DNA of 64,000 nucleotides from Flaviflexus ciconiae (GCF_003971195.1 NZ_CP034593.1:1798001-1862000), one strand, 5' to 3'; positions 24,684 to 34,143 are shown, counted from the stretch's first letter. Translations and numbers: made by a program. Notes: generated by a model not told the origin, from the sequence alone.

Positions 24684-25757
24684 TTAGAGACCGGTGTAGG
24701 TGCCGGTGAGGCGGACGCCGCCGCCGTCCACTCCCTTGGCGCCGCGGAGCGCTTCCCCACCATCATCGGTGCGGACAACGCCAGCGTCCCAGGCGGGGAT
24801 ATCCGCGGCGACGGAGGCGTCGATGGTGGCCTGTGCGTGCTCTGCGGGAACGACGGCAAGCATGCCGATGCCGAGGTTGAGGGTACCCTCCAGGTCCGCC
24901 GTGGGGACGCCACCGAGATCGGCAATGACCTTGAAGATCGGCGGAACCTCCCAGCGGGAAACTTCGGCAAGTAGGCCCGCCGGCATGACTCGCGCCAGAT
25001 TGGCTGCCAGGCCGCCTCCGGTCACGTGGCAGAAGGCATGCGCACGATCTGCCATTTCCAAACACACGTTTGTGTAAAGACGCGTCGGAACGAGCAGTTC
25101 CTGTCCGATTGTCGTTCCCAGATCATCCACGTGCTTCTCGTAGCTCCATCCGGCAACTTCAAGAACCTTGCGAACCAGGGAGTAGCCGTTGGAGTGGATG
25201 CCCGAGGAGGCCATGGCGATAATGGCATCGCCTTCCCGGACCCGCTCGGGGCCGAGAACGCTGTCCGCTTCGACAACGCCGGTGGCTGCTCCTGCGACGT
25301 CGTACTCTTCTTCACCGAGAAGTCCGGGATGTTCGGCCGTTTCCCCACCGAGCAGCGGGGTGTTGATCGAGGCGCAGGCGGTGGCGATGCCGCGGACAAT
25401 GTCGGCGATCCGCTCGGGGACGACCTTCCCGCAGGCAATGTAGTCGGTCATGAGAAGGGGCTTTGCCCCGACCACGACAATGTCGTCGACGACCATGCCG
25501 ACCAGGTCCTGGCCAATCGTGTCGTGAATGTCGAGAGCCTGGGCGATCGCGACCTTCGTGCCAACACCGTCCGTTGAGGTGGCAAGGAGCGGCTTGCGGT
25601 ATTTCAGGAGCTCGGATGCGTCGAGAAGGCCAGCGAAGCCGCCCACGCCGCCGATCACGTTGGCGTTGTGGGTCGAGGCTACGGCCGACTTCATGAGTTC
25701 AACGGCGCGGTCGCCCGCCTGGGTGTCGACACCCGCCTGTGAGTAGGTGATCTTCAA
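24684..25757 (-). CDS. purM: Phosphoribosylformylglycinamidine cyclo-ligase (AIR synthetase)
   Basis: PurM makes aminoimidazole ribonucleotide from FGAM with ATP. Conserved segments are YSQAGVDTQAGDRAVELMK at the start, TDGVGTK, GMVVDDIVVVGA, LGGETAEHPG, SSGIHSNGYSLVR and HVTGGGLAANLAR. I place the start at TTG 25757: a GGAGGA ribosome site sits at the end of purF a few bases upstream, and the frame from there (LKITYSQAG) is where homologues begin. Longer upstream starts run through purF in another frame and look artificial. The product is then 357 residues. Only one base lies between the purF stop and this start. Confidence 0.95.
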   Translation of the reverse strand: MKITYSQAGVDTQAGDRAVELMKSAVASTHNANVIGGVGGFAGLLDASELLKYRKPLLATSTDGVGTKVAIAQALDIHDTIGQDLVGMVVDDIVVVGAKPLLMTDYIACGKVVPERIADIVRGIATACASINTPLLGGETAEHPGLLGEEEYDVAGAATGVVEADSVLGPERVREGDAIIAMASSGIHSNGYSLVRKVLEVAGWSYEKHVDDLGTTIGQELLVPTRLYTNVCLEMADRAHAFCHVTGGGLAANLARVMPAGLLAEVSRWEVPPIFKVIADLGGVPTADLEGTLNLGIGMLAVVPAEHAQATIDASVAADIPAWDAGVVRTDDGGEALRGAKGVDGGGVRLTGTYTGL

Positions 25758-25758
25758 C

Positions 25759-27222
25759 TTATTCCTCCACTGCTGGATCCAGCCCGGCGGCGACCTTCGC
25801 GTGGTCGACCGGGATCGGGTACTTACCGGAGAAGCAGGCGGTGCACAGCTTCGATTCGGGGATTGTGGTGGCCGCAATCATCCCCTCCGGGGAGATGAAG
25901 CCAAGGGTGTCTGCGCCAATAGACTGGCAGATCTCGTCAACGTTCAGACCGGACGCAATGAGCTCCGCACGGGTCGCGAAGTCGATTCCGAAGTAGCACG
26001 GCCATTCCACCGGTGGGGACGAGATGCGGACGTGAATCTCGGCGGCGCCCGCTTCGCGCAGCATGCGGACAAGCGCACGCTGCGTGTTGCCGCGGACGAT
26101 CGAGTCGTCGACAACAACGATCCGCTTACCTTCGATGACTTCCCTCATCGGGTTGAGCTTGAGGCGGATACCGAGCTGACGCATGGTCTGGGTGGGCTGA
26201 ATAAAGGTACGACCCACGTAGGCGTTCTTCACGAGACCCTGGGCGTAGGGGATCCCGGACTCCTGGGCGTAACCGATGGCGGCGGGCGTGCCCGAGTCCG
26301 GTGTGGCGATCACGATGTCGGCATCAACCGGGTGTTCACGAGCTAGCGCCCGCCCCATTTCGTTCCTCGATGCATTGACTCCCCTGCCCGCGATCTTCGT
26401 GTCGGGGCGGGCCAAGTACACGTATTCAAAGATGCAGCCCTTCGGGGTTGCATCGGCGAAACGAACCGAGCGCGGCCCCGCTTCGTTGATGATGAGAAGC
26501 TCACCGGGCTCGATTTCGCGGACGAACGTGGCGCCGATGATGTCGAGGGCCGCTGTCTCGGAAGCAACGACCCAACCGGCCGACAGGCGGCCCAGAACGA
26601 GTGGGCGGAAGCCGTAGGGGTCCCGGGCTGCGTACAGCGTCCCTTCATCCATGAACACGAGTGTAAAAGCGCCCTTGAGGGCGGGCAGGATCCCGAGGGC
26701 CGCTTCCTCGAGGGAGTCGTAGTTGTCAGCGGCACCAAGAAGGGCCGTGATAACAGCGGTATCGGTCGAGGAGCCCCTGCCCAGTTCACCCGTGAGGTCC
26801 TCGCCCGCGTCGTCACGCACCTTGGCCATGAGGGCCTGGGTGTTGATGAGATTGCCGTTGTGCCCAAGGGCAACGGTTCCGAACGGGGTCGGGCCGAGCG
26901 TGGGCTGTGCGTTTTGCCAATGGGACTTGCCGGTCGTGGCGTAGCGGACGTGGCCGACGGCGATGTGCCCGGTCAGCGGGTGGAGGTGATCTTCGTTAAA
27001 GACCTGGGAAACAAGACCCATATCCTTGTAGATCAGGATCTGCTTCCCGTTGGAGGTGGCGATTCCGGCGGACTCCTGGCCCCTGTGCTGGAGCGCGTAG
27101 AGCCCGAAGTAGGTCAGGCTTGCGACATCTTCGCCCGGCGCCCACACGCCGAACACGCCGCATTCATCCTGGCCCTTGTCCTCTGGATCGAGAACATGGG
27201 TGAGCCGACCATCATTTTGCAT
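25759..27222 (-). CDS. purF: Amidophosphoribosyltransferase
   Basis: PurF performs the first committed step of purine synthesis: PRPP plus glutamine gives phosphoribosylamine. The 487-residue chain has a short propeptide, then the Ntn-type glutaminase nucleophile Cys21 in DECGVFGVW, HRGQESAGI, and the PRPP-binding loop RIVVVDDSIVRGNTQRA in the C-terminal half. Four Cys in the last half (including AELIASG, SKLCTACFSG) may hold an Fe-S cluster as in Bacillus PurF. The gene overlaps the end of the upstream ribonuclease gene by 11 bases and is tightly followed by purM. Confidence 0.96.
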   Translation of the reverse strand: MQNDGRLTHVLDPEDKGQDECGVFGVWAPGEDVASLTYFGLYALQHRGQESAGIATSNGKQILIYKDMGLVSQVFNEDHLHPLTGHIAVGHVRYATTGKSHWQNAQPTLGPTPFGTVALGHNGNLINTQALMAKVRDDAGEDLTGELGRGSSTDTAVITALLGAADNYDSLEEAALGILPALKGAFTLVFMDEGTLYAARDPYGFRPLVLGRLSAGWVVASETAALDIIGATFVREIEPGELLIINEAGPRSVRFADATPKGCIFEYVYLARPDTKIAGRGVNASRNEMGRALAREHPVDADIVIATPDSGTPAAIGYAQESGIPYAQGLVKNAYVGRTFIQPTQTMRQLGIRLKLNPMREVIEGKRIVVVDDSIVRGNTQRALVRMLREAGAAEIHVRISSPPVEWPCYFGIDFATRAELIASGLNVDEICQSIGADTLGFISPEGMIAATTIPESKLCTACFSGKYPIPVDHAKVAAGLDPAVEE

Positions 27223-28780
27223 GCTTTCCCTTTACAAGTTGGAAGCGGGGTCCGGTGGGCAAGACCTCTGTCAATCTCACCCGAACATCTGTACCGACAG
27301 GCAGGTTCTTGCCGGTCACGGAAGCCTCAACGGCAGGATCGGACAGCATGACACTACCGCGCTGCTCCTCGGAGCCTTCCTTGGGTTCGGATGCTTCAAC
27401 GACCACTCCGTAGAAGACTTCCCCCTCTCGGCCGGTGAGGATCAGGCCCTCGAGGGCGTTAATGGCGCCATTCTCGTAGTTTGAGGCCCGCTGGCCTGCC
27501 TTGGCCATTTCCCTCGGGAGCTTCGGAAGAGCATCCAGAACCCACTGCGGGATCGGCTCACCCGCGCAAAGGCAGCGGCACACTTCAAGGCTGTAACGAT
27601 CAACAAGGCGCCGTAGCGGAGCCGTCACGTGAGCGTAGGCGGAAGCAATAGCGGCGTGCTCGGAGTAAGCATCGTTGCCGACCTCCCTGTCGCCCCTGTC
27701 CTTGTCGGCAGCATCTTTACCAGCGTTGTTCTTGCCGCCCTTGCCGCCATCATTTTTCTTATCTCTACCGCTCTCCTGCTCCTCCACGCCGAGTGCGAGA
27801 TAGGAGGCGCCGCGGAACAGGCCGGCGGCTTCGTTGAGGAAGGCGGCGTGCTTTGGTTCTTCGGAGTTGAGGGAACGCACATAGTCCGGATAGGACACGT
27901 CCTTCGGCCAGTCGAGATCGAGGGCGTGCGCGACCTGGCGCAGGCGCACATAGTCCTTTTCGCGGGCGGCAGGCAGGGTGCGGAGAATTCCGACGCCAGC
28001 GTCGAGCATCATGCGCGCTGCCGCCATCCCCGTCAGCAACGAAATTTGTGCGTTCCACTCATCGATCTCGGTGACCGCACGGTAGACCAACTGGTAGCCA
28101 CCGTCTGCGGCCTCGATGTTCTGCTCGGGCAGGTCCAGCGATATGCCACCGCGAGCAATCTCGCGATGGATTCTCAGCCTCCCGATTTCGGCAAGCAGGC
28201 GGGTCAGGTCGGCGGGCACGTCGTCCGCGAGCACCTTCCCGGTGTCGTGGGATTCCTGCACTTCTTCGTAGGTGAGCTGGGCCCGCGACCGTACAACGGC
28301 AAGTTCCACCCAGGAATGGCTTAAAGCACCCTCAGAATCCAGATGTAGGTACCAGAGGTAGGCGGGCCTATCCTCCCCCTCAAGCAGCGACGCTACGCCC
28401 GCAGAGAGCTCCCTGGGGTGAAGTGGGATGGAACCGTCGGGGCCGTAGTAGGTCACTCCCCGGTTGTGCACTTCCTGGTCGAGGCGGCTACCCGGTTCAA
28501 TGAAGAGGCCGACGGCACTGATTGCGTAGCGGACGAGGTAGCCGTCGCCTTCGCGGGACAGGTGCATGGCCTGGTCGAGATCCGCAGCGCCCGGCGGATC
28601 GATTGTGACAAAGGGAATGTCCCGCCGGTCAGGGTATTCGCTCAGGTCGACGGTTCGGATGTCGTCAACCGCCTCCTGAGGATACTCCTCGGGTATCTTC
28701 AGCTTTTCGCGCAGGGTAACCAGCGCGCTGACCATTTCCTGGGGTTGTGCCACGTTAACGCGGACTATTCGCTGAGCCAC
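27212..28780 (-). CDS. RNB-domain ribonuclease (RNase II/R-like)
   Basis: This is a 522-residue exoribonuclease-like protein. Its catalytic Asp cluster is in TIDPPGAADLDQAM (D61, D67, D69); further RNB motifs are YAISAVGLFIEPGS, NRGVTYYGPDGSIPLHP and TAPLRRLVDRYSLEV. It is shorter than RNase II and lacks clear cold-shock domains at the front and a full S1 domain at the end, the form common in actinobacteria. A Lys/Gly/Asp-rich insertion (GRDKKNDGGKGGKNNAGKDA) interrupts the catalytic domain at about residue 345. The start is GTG. The 3' end overlaps purF, so RNA turnover and purine synthesis share a transcript. Confidence 0.88.
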   Translation of the reverse strand: MAQRIVRVNVAQPQEMVSALVTLREKLKIPEEYPQEAVDDIRTVDLSEYPDRRDIPFVTIDPPGAADLDQAMHLSREGDGYLVRYAISAVGLFIEPGSRLDQEVHNRGVTYYGPDGSIPLHPRELSAGVASLLEGEDRPAYLWYLHLDSEGALSHSWVELAVVRSRAQLTYEEVQESHDTGKVLADDVPADLTRLLAEIGRLRIHREIARGGISLDLPEQNIEAADGGYQLVYRAVTEIDEWNAQISLLTGMAAARMMLDAGVGILRTLPAAREKDYVRLRQVAHALDLDWPKDVSYPDYVRSLNSEEPKHAAFLNEAAGLFRGASYLALGVEEQESGRDKKNDGGKGGKNNAGKDAADKDRGDREVGNDAYSEHAAIASAYAHVTAPLRRLVDRYSLEVCRCLCAGEPIPQWVLDALPKLPREMAKAGQRASNYENGAINALEGLILTGREGEVFYGVVVEASEPKEGSEEQRGSVMLSDPAVEASVTGKNLPVGTDVRVRLTEVLPTGPRFQLVKGKHAK

Positions 28781-28789
28781 GTTTTCAGG

Positions 28790-29053
28790 CTAGTCCAACT
28801 TCTTCGATTTCTTCAGAGATTTGCGATCGAGCAGGAGGGCAACGAGCGCTCCAAGGAAAATCCCGACCGGAACGGCGGTGAGAAGCGTGGCCGTTACGAC
28901 GTCGCCAATGGCGTAGTAGCCGGCACCGGGGCCGAACTGGACGATGAGTAGGCCAGCGATCGCTCCGAGCACCGCTCCTAGGAACATGAAGCGCCCGTAC
29001 CGCGGAGCCCGTCTTGGGTTCGTTACGTAGAACTCCGGCTGCTCAGATTCCAT
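28790..29053 (-). CDS. Conserved hypothetical membrane protein, 2 TM
   Basis: This is an 87-residue protein with two hydrophobic helices (about residues 23-42 and 52-74), a polar N-terminus ([17 protein letters not shown]) and a Lys-rich end ([12 protein letters not shown]). Small actinobacterial membrane proteins of this form are common and unnamed. It sits between the SCP_3-like gene (11-base overlap) and the RNB gene (9 bases away), so it belongs to the same transcription unit that continues to purM. Confidence 0.75.
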   Translation of the reverse strand: MESEQPEFYVTNPRRAPRYGRFMFLGAVLGAIAGLLIVQFGPGAGYYAIGDVVTATLLTAVPVGIFLGALVALLLDRKSLKKSKKLD

Positions 29054-29417
29054 TCTTACTTCCTCGAAACAATGGCAGATAGGCGGAGAGGTCTGCTCTC
29101 ACGCCCGATGCCCCCACTTTACCCGCGTCGACTGCATCATCCCAGCTTACCGCCCCCACCGTCAGGTCCAGCCACGTATCGAGATCGATCTCGACAACGT
29201 TCGGCGGGGTGCCGCGAGTATGCCGTGGACCGGCAATGGCTTGGACGGCACCCACGTAGGGCACCCTGATCTCCACGGACTTCCCGGGGCTCAATGTCGC
29301 GATCTCTTCGAGTGCGCCGCGTCCCGCGGTGCGCTTCTCCCCCGCACTCAGCTCCTCACCAGCCACGTAGCGCCCAATGATCCCATCGAGTACTGCCGGT
29401 TCAATCCGCCTTCTCAT
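29043..29417 (-). CDS. Sterol-carrier family protein (SCP_3-like)
   Basis: The 124-residue protein has the actinobacterial SCP_3 signature: [17 protein letters not shown], then [16 protein letters not shown] and [16 protein letters not shown], ending near [13 protein letters not shown]. The family is cytoplasmic and thought to bind lipids, but its role is not established. It is the first gene of a run of overlapping genes (membrane protein, RNB, purF, purM) and is often found next to purF in actinobacteria. Confidence 0.85.
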   Translation of the reverse strand: MRRRIEPAVLDGIIGRYVAGEELSAGEKRTAGRGALEEIATLSPGKSVEIRVPYVGAVQAIAGPRHTRGTPPNVVEIDLDTWLDLTVGAVSWDDAVDAGKVGASGVRADLSAYLPLFRGSKNGI

Positions 29418-29463
29418 TCCACCAGGATAGCTTCCCCGGCGCGCAGGGTCGTTTCGGCAATAG

Positions 29464-29500
29464 CTGAGGCGCCCACTTTCGTGGGCGCCTCAGGCTTGTG
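29464..29500. terminator. Hairpin terminator between nucleotidase and SCP_3 genes
   Basis: CTGAGGCGCCCAC (29464-29476) and GTGGGCGCCTCAG (29481-29493) form a 13-bp perfect stem with a TTTC tetraloop. It follows the stop of the minus-strand nucleotidase gene and keeps its transcription from entering the SCP_3-purM unit. Confidence 0.7.
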
Positions 29501-29547
29501 TCTTCTCGCAGCCTGCCTCCTAGCGGAGGCCTGGCAGCGTTAGCTCA

Positions 29548-32500
29548 TTAGCGGCGTACTGCCGGGGTGTCGATCTCATCGCCGTCCCAGTCGCCGACGA
29601 ATGCATCGTCGCCGGTACGGCCGTAGTTGAGGACGAGGTCGGCGTTGCCGCCGGCCAGGTCGTTCTTCATGAACCAGGTGTGGCCACGGCGAAGCGCGAA
29701 CGAATCACCGTCGTTACCATCCCAGTCACCGGCGAAGACCTCGTCGCTTGCGCGACCGTAGTGGAACTCAACGTCGGCGTTACCGCCGGTCATCGTGTTC
29801 TTGACGAAGAAGGTGTCGCCGCGGCGGACAGCGAGGGTGTCTTCACCATCGTTATCCCAGTCGCCTGAGTAAACCTCATCGGCGTCACGGCCGTAGTTGA
29901 TGACGGCGTCAGCCTGGCCACCGGTCAGGTCGTTCTTGATGAAGTAGGTGTCACCGCGACGGACAGCGAGGGTATCCACGCCGTCACCGTCCCAGTCACC
30001 CACGAGAACAACGTCGTCGTCACGGCCGTAGCGGAGTTCGACATCGGCCTGGCCACCAACAAGGGAGTTCTTGAAGTAGTAGGTGTGGCCGCGGCGGACC
30101 GCGAGGGTATCGGCGCCGTCACCGTCCCAGTCACCCACGAGAACAACGTCGTTGACACGTCCATAGGCGAACTCAATGGAGGCCTCGGAAGCGGTCCAGT
30201 CGTTGGAGACGTAGAACCACTTGCCGGGGATCGGCTCAGGCTTGGTATCGGAAACAAGAACCGTTACCGGGATCTCAACATCGGTGTCAACCGAGCCATC
30301 TTCGAAGGTCGTGACGATCCGCAGGACCGACTCTTCCGGAGCATCGGCCGGAAGGGCAGCCTCAACGGTTGCCTGACCGGTGTCGTCGATGCTGGAAGTG
30401 ACGGTGGTGTCGATGTCGGCGGAACCAACCTCTTCACCGTTGAGGGACAGGGTGACCGTGGTCGGCTTCTCCTCGAATGCGGTGAACGCGAGCGAGGAAA
30501 GGGACACGTTGACGGTCTCGCCAGCGGCAAACTGCTGCTCACCGATCTCGAGGCCGATCGAACGCTGACCAGCGGGGATGGTGTCGCCGTGGCCCGCCTC
30601 AAGGTAGTCAACGTAGCCGTTCAGGTCGACGTAGCCGGTCTCGCGGAAGTTCGTGCCCTCGGTGAAAACGGTAAAGCCATCCTGGCCACCGAGGAGGAAC
30701 GTGTTCGAAGCAATCGTGTAGGTAGCTGCCGGGTCAACGGCTTCACCGTCGATCCAAACACCGGTGATATCGCCACCATCGGCAGCGCTCGGATCGTACG
30801 TGTAGGTCACATTGTCCGACAGGCCAAGGCGGAGAACCGGACGGGACTCCTCGGGCTGGAACTGCTGCTCAAGCATGGTGTAAACCTGCTCGCCCGTGAG
30901 GTCGATCGTGCCGATCGTGTTGCCGAACGGCTGGGTCGTGTAGGCCTCGCCGTAGGTCACTTCACCATTGTCGTCCTGGTCCATGTCCGCACGGACACCA
31001 CCCGGGTTGATGATGCCGAAGTCGGCTCCCATATCGAAGTTCTCCGCAGTGAACAGTGCGGCGTTGGCAAGGTGGTTGCCCATCGACGACTCGGTGCCGC
31101 GGTTCGCACCGGGATCCGTTCCATCATTGGTGCCGCGCCATGCATTATCAGTGATCTCAGCGAGGACCTCGGCGCCAAGCACCTCGGCCTCGGCGACAGC
31201 GTCATCAACGAGTGCCTCGATGTCGGGGTCTGCCGCAACGGTCTCGTCAAGCTCGACGATCTCGGTGAGGACAATGTCAGCACCGTCAGCGGCGAGGAGG
31301 ATGCGGGCGTGAGCAAAGTTCTTGCCGTATTCGCCAGCCTGGAGGATCGGGGCGCCACCGTCGGTGGTGTCCTCCGAAACGATGTGGGTGTGGCCAGCAA
31401 AGACCAGGTCGACGTTCTCGTCGAGACCCTTCGCGAAGGTGTCACCCTCGTGGAACAGGGAGACAACGATGTCGGCTTCGCCGTTGGCGTCATCGCCGTC
31501 CTTGAGGTCGGCAGCAATGTCGTTGGTGACAGCAACCGGATCGTTGAAGGTCAGGCCAGCAATGCCGTCCTTGGAGACGATCGTCGGGGTGGTTTCGGTG
31601 ACGGTGCCAATAAAGGCAACGTTCACGCCATCGATATCAACGATGTCGTACGGTGGCTCCGCAATCTCCTCTGCACCGTCGACGTTTGCACCGAGGTAGG
31701 AGAAGTCGACATCGGGGATCACACGGTCCCGAAGGTCCGCATAGCCCTGGTCAAACTCGTGGTTACCAACCGCCGACACGTCGAGGCCCATGGCATCGAG
31801 AATGTCGAGAGTGGGCTGATCGTTGGCGATCGAGGAGACATAGGCCGAGCCGCCAATGTTGTCGCCAGCGGACACGAAAAGCGTGTTGTCATTGTTGGCG
31901 CGGATCTGATCGATCTGCGTCTTCAGGAACGGAGCAGTCTCGATGTAACCGTGGAAATCGGTGATACCGACAATGTCGAGAGCCTGTACGCCGCCGGCAA
32001 TCTCAACCGGAAGGGCGAAGTCGGTGTCGACCGAGCCATCTTCATAGGTCGTGACGATGCGAAGCTCAGCTTCGTCGGCAACAACCGCGGGGATGGTTGC
32101 CTCAACGGTTGCGGTACCGGTGTCGTCGATGCTGGAAGTGACGGTGGTGTCGATGTCGGCGGAACCGACCTCGACACCGTCAATCGAGAGCGTGACCGTG
32201 GTCGGCTTCTCCTCGAATGCGGTGAACGCGAGCGAGGAGAGCTCAATGTCGAGCGTGCCACCGGCAACCAGCTCGGTCTCGTCAAAGACAAGGCCAATGG
32301 AACGCTGACCAGCGGGGATCGTCTCGCCGTTGCCTGCACGCAGGTAGTCCACGTAGCCGTTCAGGTCGACGTAGCCGGTCTCGCGGAGGTTCGTGCCCTC
32401 GGTGAAAACGGTGAAGCCATCCTGGCCACCGAGGAGGAACGTGTTCGAAGCAATCGTGTAGGTAGCTGCCGGGTCAACGGCTTCGCCGTCGATCCAAACA

Positions 32501-33933
32501 CCGGTGATATCGCCACCATCGGCAGCGCTCGGATCGTACGTGTAGGTCACATTGTCCGACAGGCCAAGGCGGAGAACCGGACGGGACTCCTCGGGCTGGA
32601 ACTGCTGCTCAAGCATGGTGTAAACCTGCTCGCCCGTGAGGTCGATCGTGCCGATCGTGTTGCCGAACGGCTGGGTCGTGTAGGCCTCGCCGTAGGTCAC
32701 TTCACCATTGTCGTCCTGGTCCATGTCCGCACGGACACCACCCGGGTTGATGATGCCGAAGTCGGCTCCCATATCGAAGTTCTCCGCAGTGAACAGTGCG
32801 GCGTTGGCAAGGTGGTTGCCCATCGACGACTCGGTGCCGCGGTTCGCACCGGGATCCGTTCCATCATTGGTGCCGCGCCATGCATTATCAGTGATCTCAG
32901 CGAGGACCTCGGCGCCAAGCACCTCGGCCTCGGCGACAGCGTCATCAACGAGTGCCTCGACATCAACATCGGGGGTTACCGTCTCATCGAGGGCAACAAT
33001 CGCCTGTGAATCAATGGTGATGGTGCCGTCAACCGCAACCGTCAGGGAGGCGTGAGCAAAGTTCTTGCCGTATTCGCCAGCCTGGAGGATCGGGGCGCCA
33101 CCGTCGGTGGTGTCCTCGGAAACGATGTGGGTGTGGCCAGCAAAGACCAGGTCGACGTTCTCGTCGAGACCCTTCGCGAAGGTGTCACCCTCGTGGAACA
33201 GGGAGACAACGATGTCGGCTTCGCCGTTGGCGTCATCGCCGTCCTTGAGGTCGGCAGCAATGTCGTTGGTGACAGCAACCGGATCGTTGAAGGTCAGGCC
33301 AGCAATGCCGTCCTTGGAGACGATCGTCGGGGTGGTTTCGGTGACGGTGCCAATAAAGGCAACGTTCACGCCATCGATATCAACGATGTCGTACGGTGGC
33401 TCCGCAATCTCCTCTGCACCGTCGACGTTTGCACCGAGGTAGGAGAAGTCGACATCGGGGATCACACGGTCCCGAAGGTCCGCATAGCCCTGGTCAAACT
33501 CGTGGTTACCAACCGCCGACACGTCGAGGCCCATGGCATCGAGAATGTCGAGAGTGGGCTGATCGTTGGCGATCGAGGAGACATAGGCCGAGCCGCCAAT
33601 GTTGTCGCCAGCGGACACGAAAAGCGTGTTGTCATTGTTGGCGCGGATCTCATCGATCTGCGTCTTCAGGAACGGAGCAGTCTCGATGTAACCGTGGAAA
33701 TCGGTGATTCCGACGAGGTCAATCGTGACAGGCTCGGTATTGGTGTTCTGGGGTTCAACCGCGACATCCTGCGGTTCGGTCGTCGTCTCCTGCGGCGCAA
33801 CGCTTCCGGTGTTCTCGGAGTCGTCCTCCACCGGCGCGGCGGCTGCCGGGACAGAAAGTCCCACAGCGGCCAGGGCAACGGTGGCAGCCACAGCGATGGG
33901 GCGTCTGGTGCCCTGTAGGTGAATTCGCATCAC
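29548..33933 (-). CDS. Secreted 5'-nucleotidase/metallophosphatase with tandemly duplicated catalytic unit and C-terminal repeats
   Basis: This is a 1461-residue exported protein; the signal peptide ends near AAAAPVEDD at residue 32. It holds two complete copies of a unit of about 580 residues. Each has a calcineurin-like phosphatase domain (DFHG at 78-81 in the first, SAGDNIGGS, GNHEFD, GHTH), a 5'-nucleotidase C-terminal domain (NPGGVRADMD, then ASNTFLLGGQDGFTVF) and a small beta domain. The DNA of both copies is nearly identical over long stretches. After them come five or six repeats (YGRDDDVVLVGDWDGDGxDT, then LAVRRG) that recur in the nuclease at 19.3 kb. The enzyme should release phosphate and nucleosides from extracellular nucleotides. 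No LPXTG anchor is present. Long open frames on the opposite strand are artefacts of codon use. Confidence 0.9.
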   Translation of the reverse strand: MMRIHLQGTRRPIAVAATVALAAVGLSVPAAAAPVEDDSENTGSVAPQETTTEPQDVAVEPQNTNTEPVTIDLVGITDFHGYIETAPFLKTQIDEIRANNDNTLFVSAGDNIGGSAYVSSIANDQPTLDILDAMGLDVSAVGNHEFDQGYADLRDRVIPDVDFSYLGANVDGAEEIAEPPYDIVDIDGVNVAFIGTVTETTPTIVSKDGIAGLTFNDPVAVTNDIAADLKDGDDANGEADIVVSLFHEGDTFAKGLDENVDLVFAGHTHIVSEDTTDGGAPILQAGEYGKNFAHASLTVAVDGTITIDSQAIVALDETVTPDVDVEALVDDAVAEAEVLGAEVLAEITDNAWRGTNDGTDPGANRGTESSMGNHLANAALFTAENFDMGADFGIINPGGVRADMDQDDNGEVTYGEAYTTQPFGNTIGTIDLTGEQVYTMLEQQFQPEESRPVLRLGLSDNVTYTYDPSAADGGDITGVWIDGEAVDPAATYTIASNTFLLGGQDGFTVFTEGTNLRETGYVDLNGYVDYLRAGNGETIPAGQRSIGLVFDETELVAGGTLDIELSSLAFTAFEEKPTTVTLSIDGVEVGSADIDTTVTSSIDDTGTATVEATIPAVVADEAELRIVTTYEDGSVDTDFALPVEIAGGVQALDIVGITDFHGYIETAPFLKTQIDQIRANNDNTLFVSAGDNIGGSAYVSSIANDQPTLDILDAMGLDVSAVGNHEFDQGYADLRDRVIPDVDFSYLGANVDGAEEIAEPPYDIVDIDGVNVAFIGTVTETTPTIVSKDGIAGLTFNDPVAVTNDIAADLKDGDDANGEADIVVSLFHEGDTFAKGLDENVDLVFAGHTHIVSEDTTDGGAPILQAGEYGKNFAHARILLAADGADIVLTEIVELDETVAADPDIEALVDDAVAEAEVLGAEVLAEITDNAWRGTNDGTDPGANRGTESSMGNHLANAALFTAENFDMGADFGIINPGGVRADMDQDDNGEVTYGEAYTTQPFGNTIGTIDLTGEQVYTMLEQQFQPEESRPVLRLGLSDNVTYTYDPSAADGGDITGVWIDGEAVDPAATYTIASNTFLLGGQDGFTVFTEGTNFRETGYVDLNGYVDYLEAGHGDTIPAGQRSIGLEIGEQQFAAGETVNVSLSSLAFTAFEEKPTTVTLSLNGEEVGSADIDTTVTSSIDDTGQATVEAALPADAPEESVLRIVTTFEDGSVDTDVEIPVTVLVSDTKPEPIPGKWFYVSNDWTASEASIEFAYGRVNDVVLVGDWDGDGADTLAVRRGHTYYFKNSLVGGQADVELRYGRDDDVVLVGDWDGDGVDTLAVRRGDTYFIKNDLTGGQADAVINYGRDADEVYSGDWDNDGEDTLAVRRGDTFFVKNTMTGGNADVEFHYGRASDEVFAGDWDGNDGDSFALRRGHTWFMKNDLAGGNADLVLNYGRTGDDAFVGDWDGDEIDTPAVRR
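30297..33709. repeat. Intragenic tandem duplication, period 1740-1743 bases
   Basis: Copy 1 (about 32040-33709) and copy 2 (about 30297-31966) of the nucleotidase unit are direct repeats. The offset is 1740 bases in the 3' part (e.g. 32701 against 30961) and 1743 in the 5' part (33704 against 31961), because one codon was gained or lost near 31240-31310. By eye long runs are identical or differ by single bases. Divergence is concentrated around 31225-31310/32965-33055 and at the unit ends. Confidence 0.9.
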
Positions 33934-34143
33934 TTACGTCCTTATCACTGGGTAAACATATGACACACTTAACATACACGTAAGCAGTGAACATCGGGTT
34001 AAAACTGGGCAGATGGGGATCGACTAAATAACCCCCTATGATGATCGTGATAACCAGTTGTTTCGATCCAACACAGTCAGCGAATGAAGCATCCTGACAA
34101 CCACAGCAACAAGGCATGAATGCAGATCGGGAAGGAACGGCAC

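Noticed and set aside
30085-33918. Two very long plus-strand frames (974 and 288 codons) opposite the nucleotidase gene
   Set aside because: They mirror the minus-strand gene with its strong C/G third-position bias, have Val/Gly/Asp-rich non-protein-like composition, no ribosome site and no recognisable domain; the minus-strand gene has a signal peptide and catalytic motifs.
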